Source: Xenopus tropicalis
Lineage: Eukaryota > Chordata > Amphibia > Anura > Pipidae
Direction: 5' to 3'
Length of the DNA: 64,000 bases
Assembly: GCF_000004195.4 (NCBI RefSeq)
Contig: NC_030684.2
Location: 112,321,429 to 112,385,428 of the forward strand
The notes beneath the pieces are model-generated. The model saw only the letters and a program-made list of their open reading frames with translations, made no database searches and was not told the origin of the DNA. Below, piece after piece: positions 55,991 to 64,000 of the stretch; position 1 is the stretch's first letter; every line of letters starts with the position of its first letter. Position numbers and translations under genes: made by a program.

Positions 55991-57118
55991 CCAAAGTCAT
56001 TTGTTAAATTCTTCATTCTACAGAATTCCAAAAGAGGTCAAAGATTGACAAAAAACTTATTTCTAATGTAGCACAATTTTTGCCCACGCCAGCACCTATA
56101 AATGGAAGTCTGAGGTTATGTTTTCCCATGATGGACATAGAGGTAGGCAGCAGAGAAACCTTTTAAGGGTACAACCATTTTAGGAAAAGAAGGGAGATGC
56201 AACATTTCAGAAAGAACATATTGTGGCTTTATTGCCATCATTAACTGTGCCATTATAAAATGTCTATTACTGCGTCCATGGCCTTGACTGCTCTCTTGGT
56301 ATCCTACAAGCACAATGCCCCATGGATTCACCTGGACCTGAACAGCCCTCCTATAACGCTTCCCTGTTCAGCAAGGCTGCTGTTTTCCTATGGTAGTACC
56401 GTGATGTCACACAGTAAAAAGTAATCGTGGTCTTATGCTATATAAAATGGGGGCTCTCTCTCCCCTATAAAGGCTACATAAAGGAGGATCAGTCTGTGAG
56501 CCAATACTTTGGTCGGGAAACACTGTTCCTACTGTAATGGAAACAAGCAGGGAGGTGCCAGCCTATGAAAAATATGATGACCAGAGGTAAATAATTAAGA
56601 CCACCATATAGGGTTTTTCCTTAAAATGAATTTTTTAAACATGGGGCCTGGGAATGTTCTTTGGTCAATGGTAGAGTAGGACATACATGGTAGAGTAGGA
56701 CATGCATAAAGCATGGTTACTTGAGAAGAGGTGGCGGGCAGCCAGATGGGCAAAGCTGGTCAGCACAGCAATACACTATCTTTGTCTATTCTCGTTCCTC
56801 CAAGCAAGCTGGCCTACATCCATGGACTCACAAAAACACAGTCAACTTGCTAGTTCTTTGGTGGAGGACATTAATTCTCATTCTCTGTCTGTCTGTCCAA
56901 TGACAACAATACGTACACAACAGGCTTCCTAACAGTGTGGCTAGCCCCATGAGCTGGATTCAAACCAGTGACTTGGTGGCCCATTCAGAATGCCATTTAG
57001 GTCATTTATACTTCACTATTCTTTGTCTAAACTTTACTTCTACTGTGACCACATGGTGATTCCCAGTGAGAACCCTGTAGTCTCTTTGGAAGCATTTCTA
57101 CAACAGTTTAGTTTACTG
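55991..57118. other. no gene seen
   Basis: Unique sequence. ATGGTAGAGTAGGACAT is directly repeated near 56669 and 56688. A GGTTTGAATCC word on the minus strand near 56960 is discussed among the rejected items. Confidence 0.45.
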
Positions 57119-57338
57119 TATATGGTTAGTGATGAGCTAATCTGTCCCGTTTTGTTTGCCGAAAAATTTGTGAAGCTTCAGAAAAATTTGTGAAACGGCG
57201 GCAAATTCGTGAAATGCAACTTTTTTTACACGTGCAACTTTTTTTGTGCTGTTTCGTGAAACAATTTGCAGATGCCGAAATGTGGAATTTTACAGCTAAT
57301 CCACGCCTGGCGAAAAAAACCACTCATCACTATATGGT
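57119..57338 (+). mobile_element. hAT MITE, TAGTGATGAGC family, with 8-bp target duplication
   Basis: The element is 57127-57330 (204 bp). It starts TAGTGATGAGCTAATCTGTC and ends CCACTCATCAC. It is flanked by TATATGGT at 57119-57126 and 57331-57338. The terminal TA expected on the right is missing, which is most simply a 2-bp loss in the TATATA stretch. The interior has CCGTTTTGTTTGCCG, GTGAAACGGCGGC and AATCCACGCCTGGCG. Confidence 0.94.
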
Positions 57339-59479
57339 ATAACTTGGGAATAATAAATACACAATTCATATGTTTGTTATTCAGAAACTGAGATGCTTTT
57401 CTTTCCCCAAGAGATTAGCACATAGAAGCCTTTACCATCTACTATTTTGGGAACATATTTGTTTGTATGTATATACATATGTTTTTATTTGTACAGCGCT
57501 AGTAATGTGTATAGCACTTATGAAACATAAGGCACAGAAGCAAAACTGTTTCTATAAATTGGAACAATATATTCATTTAAGAGATATAAATAAGAACAGT
57601 AAATATGGGTTTAGGTTCCCGAGAGAAGGAAGCCGACGGTATTTTGCTCTCTTGTTTCTCTGGACATCAAGAAGTTGGGTAGGTAACTGCGATGTAAATT
57701 ATTGAGTAAAACAGGGACTTATCCAATTAAACCATGAGAAATAATTCTTCCCTGTGATCAGTTGTTAGCTGGCCTTTATCTTTTTGTGACATATAATTAT
57801 TCATAATTCCTATAAACACGTATCAGCATAGAGAATGGTATCACATTATAACAAGTCTTAGTTCTGCCATGTTTTTTTCAGCAGCACTAAGCACTCTGAT
57901 CTTCTACCTCCACTTAAATATAGTTCTTGTTCTTCCCCCAGTTCCCTTATTCTTTTCCATGGTGTGTTAATAGAAAATACTGTGGGAACTGCACTGTAGG
58001 GAGACTTTTGATTGGAGAAGCCTCCTGCATAGGTAATTAACCCCTGTGCCACCATCGCTGCAGCAATCCTTGATGGTTGCAGAATCTGTCAGCTGTCTTT
58101 TTCTCCTAGACTCCTTATAAAGAGGGTATATTGCAAAAGTGTTTACTTTGTACCCATTCCATTTAAATTCATATGTATTCTTTCCCTGGGCAAGTGTTAA
58201 CGGTATCTTTCCTAATCCTCGGCTAAAGCTTTATTTATCAGCCAAGACCATAAAGACCTGTGGTGAAGAATATACATATAAAGTATATTTCCTAGTGCTG
58301 AGCTGCAAAATCTCTGACTTTCAATGAAATAATATGCATATCTGCATTTGTTATATTTCCCATGAATACAGATATGAGCCAGATCATTACACTGTAGAAC
58401 TCTTCCTTATATTGCTCTCATTTGCCCAGGCAACCCCCGGCCATGCCAATAACCTGATACCTTTAGGTGTTTCATCCATAAAGGATTCACACTAATGGAG
58501 AAGGAGCTTGGTGACTGTGGAAGAGCTGACTCCTGCTTCCTTCCTGACAGACAAGGTCACTGCAATACATTTTATATGTCACTTGACGCTTGGTATGTTT
58601 TACCAAATACCTTAATCTATATGCAGTACTGTGGCTGGGGGATGCAGCATACAATCTGAATTTAAATTGGGCTGGCAAGCTGCGGGGAAGCAGACTTGGC
58701 AAGCGTTCTCAGCAGATGATAAAAACAGCTATAAAATAAAGCCGGGAGTGCACATATTTCATTGTCTGCATATTTGCCGAGGATTCTTATACACCTTCTG
58801 CGGTAGGGGAACCAAAGGAACGTGACTATGTGGGCTAATATCGGATGGTGGTACGTGCACACAGAACCTTCACCTTTTCGGTACCAGATACATGGATATA
58901 TCTCCTATAAGCAAAGTTCTGACTGTGTAGTTCTGAGGATAAGACCACCTGGCATGGGTGTGGGGGCCAAAGCACCCAATGCCAACCTACTGGCAAACTC
59001 TGCTCTTACAAAAGGTGTTGTGATCAAAGCAGCAATTCACATTTCAGCCAGGACAGAGAGGAAATTTAGCCATGGCCCCAAGTATCTAATGGGAAAAGAG
59101 TTCAGGGAACCACAAAAGATGCATTATACCGTATAACAATTGTTGGTTATTTTTAGTATTTACATATGCTATTTTCCTACCATTAGATTCCCAGTATGTA
59201 AAGCCCAGGGCCCCCACACCTGCCTCAGTTCCAACCCTTTTCTGGTCAACATTAGAAATATATTCAATTATCCCAGCACTGATAATTTAGGTTTCCCTTA
59301 AGGAAAAGGATGTGCTATTTCCCTTCCATTGCTAAAGATATCTGTGCCAAGACTGGAAGCGGTGCAGTTTGTCACAGGTGTAAGGGTTAAAGTAGCTGCT
59401 ACTCCTGGGGACATTTCCTCCCCTTCTCCAGACAAGTAATTTATTCCTTTCTCTGCAGAGGCATCTCATTTTCCAGTGT
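57339..59479. other. no gene seen
   Basis: About 2.1 kb of unique sequence. TTTATTTGTACAGCGCTAG near 57484 recalls the LINE tail at 21232. The frames 57370-57705 (111 codons) and 58822-59136 (104 codons) on the plus strand show no domain or splice evidence. The tract 58090-58860 is free of repeats and might hold regulatory sequence. Confidence 0.45.
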
Positions 59480-59690
59480 ATTTATCTTCTCTGCACAGTG
59501 CTGTCATTCAGCAAGCAGCGGCTTCCACAGAGCAGGCGGCTCCTGCAGAATTTCAATGAGCCGCCTGCAGCTCCGCCCAGACCGCAGAGATGACGCACTC
59601 GCCTGAGATACCATCAGAGCCCTCCCAGGGTGCACAGCGAGGGCCTGGAGTGGGGCACTTTGGGAGGAGTAGGGTGGGGGGGATTCCCTA
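59480..59690. promoter_or_regulatory. small GC-rich island with hairpin
   Basis: A local rise in GC in otherwise AT-rich DNA. It holds a perfect 11-bp inverted repeat, GCAGGCGGCTC (59532-59542) with GAGCCGCCTGC (59558-59568), a CTCCGCCC box (about 59571), a CRE-like GATGACGCAC (about 59590) and GGGTGGGGGGGATTCCC. It could be a small promoter, enhancer or decayed GC-rich MITE. No terminal repeats, TATA box or exon were recognised. Confidence 0.3.
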
Positions 59691-60743
59691 TATTCCATTA
59701 AGTCTTAAGAACAATTTCTAAAAAGAATTAAATAGTCATATGTGAATACAAGCTGGTTTCTATAGAGAGCACCCCAATACATTCAGTAAAAGGTACCCAG
59801 TTAAACCATGGAACCTATCTTATCAAAAGAAAATGAATTAAATGGCTAAGCTTTCCCCTGCTTGAGTAGGACAAAAAGGCACACAACCCTATTGCAGCTA
59901 GTGGGTTAACAGTACAGTCACGTCAAACATATAATTAGTTGGGGCTCAATTCAATGTCCTTAAGACAAGATCAGGACAAAATAAGGACCATATTATCCTG
60001 TCCCAGGAAATAACATGTTTCTGCTGTATTCTGTATTACCTCTATCTGGAAGTGATCTGTAAACATGGATAGGAATGTAAATATAGCTGCATGCACTTAT
60101 TGGTTCTCTTCCCTTGGTGCCGAACTACGGTGCTTTCCATGATCCTGTGACAGGCGATGCAGAGATAGCGAGGGGATAGCGAGGGGATAGTGAGGGAGTA
60201 TTAGCAGGGGCTGCATGAGACTGATTAGGGATTTTCCGCTTCTGATTCTATCAATAGCCCCGCTCCTTATCTATTGCTCCTCTGCAAGAAATCAGGTCAT
60301 GTATTGCATATGGAATCAACTGAACAGAGACAAAGCATACAAAAAAGCAACTCTAGTAGTTAGCGAAATGGCAAGTCATTGAACTGTCCTTTGAACATTC
60401 ACATGAGAACATGACTATTTATGTTCACACAAATACAGGTATATATACAGTATTCTCTAAAACCAAAAGTTTCTCCACACAGTGAGGCTTATTAATCAGC
60501 TTGTGCAAGGCACAAAATTGGTATACATACACGTAAGGTTTTCACTATGTTATTAGCACTATACTGAATTAAACTATTAGCACTTAGCATCAAACTTGCA
60601 TGTATGTATATACAAATGCAAATAGCAAGGGGAAGTTGTGCTCACCACTAAATTTTAAACCCTTAGCTGGGGGTGCAGTGAAGCTGTGACCACAACATTC
60701 AGATAGACAGGGGCAAGGGGCTACTCTGCACTCCCCCATTGTC
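59691..60743. other. no gene seen
   Basis: Unique sequence with a short tandem repeat at about 60166-60200 (GATAGCGAGGG three times, the third with a G-for-C type change). Confidence 0.5.
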
Positions 60744-61016
60744 AATATATATACAGTAGGACATTACGACATTCTGTGCATTAAGCTACCTAGCAATGCC
60801 CTGCCCTTTAAGCAAAACAGGGATTGTTTGTTCATATATTGCAAGACATTCAAGCTGGTCAATTACATCAAAGTAATTTCCAGTCTGGCCAGTTTTACAC
60901 TCACTTTCATCTGATTCATTAAGAATTCTACTGCTTTAATATACATTTAACAAATGGACTGAGTTTTACCTGCAGCTTGCTTGCTTTCAAGGTTAAAACC
61001 CCAAAATGGTTCCCCT
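60744..61016 (-). repeat. dispersed repeat, copy B of a 21-kb inverted pair
   Basis: The reverse complement of 39407-39683. GACATTCTGTGCATTAAGCT, GCCCTTTAAGCAAAACAGGG, CTTTCATCTGATTCATTAAG and CAAGGTTAAAACCCC all have counterparts. It ends at a (TA)n tract (about 61018-61031) where the similarity stops. Confidence 0.85.
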
Positions 61017-61053
61017 TATATATATATATATTTGTAAATATATTTATTGGTTG

Positions 61054-61350
61054 TACGGGTATGGGATATGGAAACCTGAAAGCTCAAAATTATGGGACCA
61101 TCTCCCATAAACAAATAAACAAATTATTCAAATGTTTGAAAAGTATTTCCTTTTTTTCTGTAATAATAAAACAGTACCTTGTGCTTGATATAATTCATCT
61201 TTATTGGAGGCAAAACAATTCTGTTGGGTGTGAATAATGTTTAAATTATTTTTCTGCAGACAAAGTATGGGGATCTAAATTATGGAAAGACCCCTTTAAC
61301 CGGAAAACCCCAGGTCTTGAGAATTCTGCATAACAGGTCCCACACCTGTA
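61054..61350. mobile_element. MITE with TACAGGTA ends (copy 3 of 3)
   Basis: The left end TACGGGTATGGG is diverged. The right end AACAGGTCCCACACCTGTA is intact. It keeps AATAAAACAGTACCTTGTGC and CTTTAACCGGAAAACCCCAG. The frame 60977-61237 partly overlaps it and is incidental. Confidence 0.85.
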
Positions 61351-61628
61351 CTTATTGTGGCTGTTTATAACTGGCAATAAAGGGCCAGGTTCAATTTTGA
61401 AATAAAGACTTATCTCCTAATCAATTTCCATATTTCTCCATAGATTTTTGTTTCAACAGATAAGCCATGAGATACTGCATGAGATACTGCAAAGCGCACT
61501 TTGAGTGCTAATATTGACTTACATTGCAATAACATGCCTAAAAAATAAATAAGCCACAGAGATAGCTGTTGTGAATTAGGTGCAAAGAGCAAAGTAATAG
61601 ATATGAAGTAGCCTTGCTATATAGCATT
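61351..61628. other. spacer, no gene seen
   Basis: Unique AT-rich sequence containing a 12-bp direct repeat, GAGATACTGCA, near 61470-61492. Confidence 0.4.
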
Positions 61629-61974
61629 AAAGGTGGCCATACACGCACCGATAATATCGGACGAAACCTCGTTTCGTACGATATTCGGTGCGTGTATGGT
61701 ATGTCGGCGAGTCGACCGATATCTCAGGAAGCTGCTGATATCGGCCGACTCGCCGATCGGACCAGTTGGAAAATTTTGATCGGGCGCCATAGATGGCGCC
61801 TGATCAAAATCTCCCTTCAGCGCTGAATCGGCAGAAGGAGGTAGAAATCCTATTGTTTCTACCTCCTTACCTGCCGATTCAGCCCTGAATGGTGTGTGGC
61901 ACATCTGACGATGTTTCGTGCAACCGATGGTCGCACGAAACATCGTCAGATCGCCACGTGTATGGCCAGCTTTA
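61629..61974 (+). mobile_element. GTGGCCATACACG-family hairpin MITE, intact
   Basis: The left end AAAGGTGGCCATACACG and the right end CGTGTATGGCCAGCTTT are inverted. Four nested hairpins follow in order: CGCACCGATAATATCGG / CGATATTCGGTGCG, GGCGAGTCGACCGATATC / GATATCGGCCGACTCGCC, GATCGGGCGCC / GGCGCCTGATC, and GGAGGTAGAAATCC / GTTTCTACCTCC. A last pair, GATGTTTCGTGC / GCACGAAACATC, lies near the end. The minus-strand frame 61617-61988 matches part of the frame at 5497-5886 because both cross this element. Confidence 0.95.
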
Positions 61975-63184
61975 CTTAGACAGAGCATCAGATGGCAGTA
62001 TTGGGCTGGGTCTCCTAGGACCTACAAGAGATCCTGACATGACTGGCCCACTTTTATCAATTAGATGTAGATTTACTAAAGGTTATAGATCTTTTATTGT
62101 CCTAAGATGGAAATAAGAAAGGGCAGATGGAAATTGCTCTTAGTCTACTAGGATCTGGGCCCTTTGGGAGATTCTTTTATTCTGTCTATTATTAGGGGGT
62201 TCTAATAACTGTTTGCATCTGTGCACAAAAGAGTGTAAGCTGAAGGAATATCAGACATCAGCCACACTGTGGGTCCATTTCAAATGTATTTCTTTACATG
62301 AGCTTGTACCATTCTTGGTTATTTTCTTATGTGGAATCTGTCCTAATTGTTGTGGTTCTGGGATAGTGGAAAATCTGATGTGGTTTGGTTGGATCTAATG
62401 TGGAGTATGGTCAAGATATCAAAAGTAGTCTCTCTTTTATACATATTAACATGTTAAGGCTATCATGGATAGATGATTTTACAGTGATAATGAGATGCTA
62501 AGGAAAAGTATACAAAGTGTATAGATATCACAGTTAAAATGTGATGTGGTCACCTAGCACACCAATGAAAATACCCTTAAAATTGAGAACCAAACAGGTA
62601 ATAGATGTTAATGGGTAGACAATTCCCTAATATTATAAATTCTCCAAACCCTTATATCACATGAATGCATGTATGCCTTGTACGTTCTCAAATGAATCAG
62701 TGAGGTCATGGTATAAAAGTCTGTAGTGCACACATTATGAGATGAAAAGTCAGATAATACCCCCCCATAAGTTTAACTGAAGTCTTGCTAGAAGATAGCA
62801 TATTTCGCCTGCCAGGATACACTGGAAATCCGTGTTTGGAGGTCAGTTAGGGTGAGATCTGAGTTAAAAATGTATTTGGAGTCCTAGTTATTCTGGGAAT
62901 GATGGATGTGACTGATACCAATATTTGTTCCTATACAGGTAAAGGGGGCCTTGACTAAAGGTCAGACTTTTAAGTGGGGCCTTAGCTGAGAATAACTGAC
63001 AACCACTGCCCTAGAGCAATCCTCTTGGGGACACTAAATTCATTTAAAAAAGTAATCGATCTGTATTGGCTTTTTTGCACGGAGCAATGGTTGCTTTAAT
63101 AACCAATAACCATAAGCCTTCTGGCCTGTCAGCTTCCCACCTTAGAATCAACAACTCATTATCTATTATCCCTTCTTAATACAG
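61975..63184. other. no gene seen
   Basis: Unique sequence. CTGACAACCACTG near 62996 has the shape of a hAT right terminus but no partner end was found. Confidence 0.45.
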
Positions 63185-63445
63185 CATTCTGCAGCACTTT
63201 ACACAGACTATACATCAGTCTCTGCCCCAGGGAAGCTTGCAGCTTACAGGACCCTGTCTCAATCACACACACACTAGGGTCAATTTTGTTAGGTGAAAAT
63301 TTGGCTGCCTGTATGTTTTTGGATTGTGGGAGGAAACCAGAGCACCCAGAGGAAAAACCCACACAAGCATGGGGCGGACAAACAAACTCTTTGCAAATAG
63401 TGTCATGGCTGGAATTAAACTTGGGTAAGGCAAGGCCAGGCCCAG
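63185..63445 (+). repeat. ancient dispersed vertebrate repeat
   Basis: TCTGCAGCACTTTACACAG, CTCTGCCCCAGGGAAGCTTG, CTAGGGTCAATTTTGTTAGG, TGTATGTTTTTGGATTGTGG, GAGGAAACCAGAGCACCCAG and CATGGCTGGAATTAAACTTG form an order that I recall from a repeat found widely in fishes and amphibians. Its first part resembles 18240-18290. The family name is not certain. The frame 63286-63714 begins inside it and is not a gene. Confidence 0.65.
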
Positions 63446-64000
63446 ACTGGCAATCTGTGGTTCTGGCAAATGCCAGAGGGGCTGCTGTAAGATGCCATAG
63501 ACACTCACTATTTTTTGGGCTGGTGGGGGGCTGTTTGGGCCTCTGTGTAATTGAAATGCCAGGGCTTATTTTTTATCCCAGTCAAATTTGTGCAAATTTG
63601 TGGAAGAGGTTACCCCTGAATAACTTAAATCTGCATGCACTACTGGATAGCTATGTGACATGGTTAAAAAGAATGTCAAATAAAACAGCACCAGCCTACA
63701 TGGAAAGAAAATGAAGTGAATATATTTTATTTCTAAAGGGAAATTTATGAAATGATAAGATACGCTTATGTCATTGAACTCTCCTTGCCCTTGGGAATGT
63801 ACGTTCTGTACATCAAACACTAGCTTGGTGGATGTATTATTTCTGTTATTTCTGTTTGACCTCGGCCTGATTCCGAATACATATCTGCTTGATGTGCTTC
63901 CTGACCTTTTGCCATTGTTTGCCCAGAGCTTTGGCTCAGGAGAGTTGCTAGGTGTGAAAACCTGGGGTCAGTGCTTTAAGTCTCATTAAATTGTCTTGGG
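63446..64000. other. no gene seen
   Basis: Unique sequence to the window edge. The frames on both strands are under 145 codons and overlap each other. Confidence 0.45.

Noticed and set aside
56945..56975. tRNA or tRNA-derived SINE, from GGTTTGAATCC on the minus strand
   Set aside because: Only a B-box-like word is present. No A box, anticodon arm or cloverleaf could be assembled around it.
58822..59136. 104-codon plus-strand frame as a small gene
   Set aside because: No recognisable motif or context. The preceding sequence has no promoter or splice signal that sets it apart.

Overview
The window looks like vertebrate nuclear DNA, almost certainly from a frog of the genus Xenopus (species not resolved). 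It is AT-rich and has no operons, ribosome-binding sites or compact genes. It is crowded with short interspersed repeats of types I know from Xenopus genomes: MITEs with TAGTGATGAGC, TAGGGATGCACC, GTGGCCATACACG, TTAAAGGAACAGT-like and CAGTGATCCCCAACC ends. I could not confirm family names against a repeat library.

No protein-coding gene, tRNA, rRNA or CRISPR array can be supported. Every open frame is under 200 codons. The two longest are a frame through a 27-bp tandem repeat (2225-2818) and an unrecognised minus-strand frame (14474-15055). Several others are shared only because they lie in copies of the same transposon. The window is best read as a gene desert or the inside of a very large intron.

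Layout. 1-10 kb: a 27-bp minisatellite, a degenerate 49-bp minisatellite, several MITEs and a 197-bp tandem duplication. 10-15.7 kb: mostly unique sequence. 15.7-20.1 kb: a dense repeat block with a compound duplication, hAT MITEs with exact 8-bp target duplications, and LINE-tail sequence. 21-25 kb: a 62-bp minisatellite and about 1.16 kb of tetranucleotide repeat with higher-order structure. 26-29 kb: nested hAT elements and a GC-rich hairpin MITE. 29-36 kb: unique tracts alternating with MITEs, including a TAA-flanked hairpin element and a larger hAT-like element holding a 34-bp minisatellite. 37-48 kb: LINE-tail sequence, more hAT copies, half of a 21-kb-spaced inverted repeat and a TTAA-bounded hairpin MITE. 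48-53 kb: largely unique, with candidate conserved noncoding blocks. 53-64 kb: nested and abutting MITEs, a small GC-rich island and further repeats.

The genes do not work together here because none is visible. The most informative structures are the insertion histories: exact target duplications, elements inside elements, and diverged copies that still share protein-level LINE similarity. Possible function is limited to repeat-free AT-rich blocks containing homeodomain or POU-type motifs (about 23.0, 27.4, 30.0, 33.1, 44.8, 49.3, 51.8 and 55.8 kb). These are candidate enhancers by inference only and need cross-species alignment.
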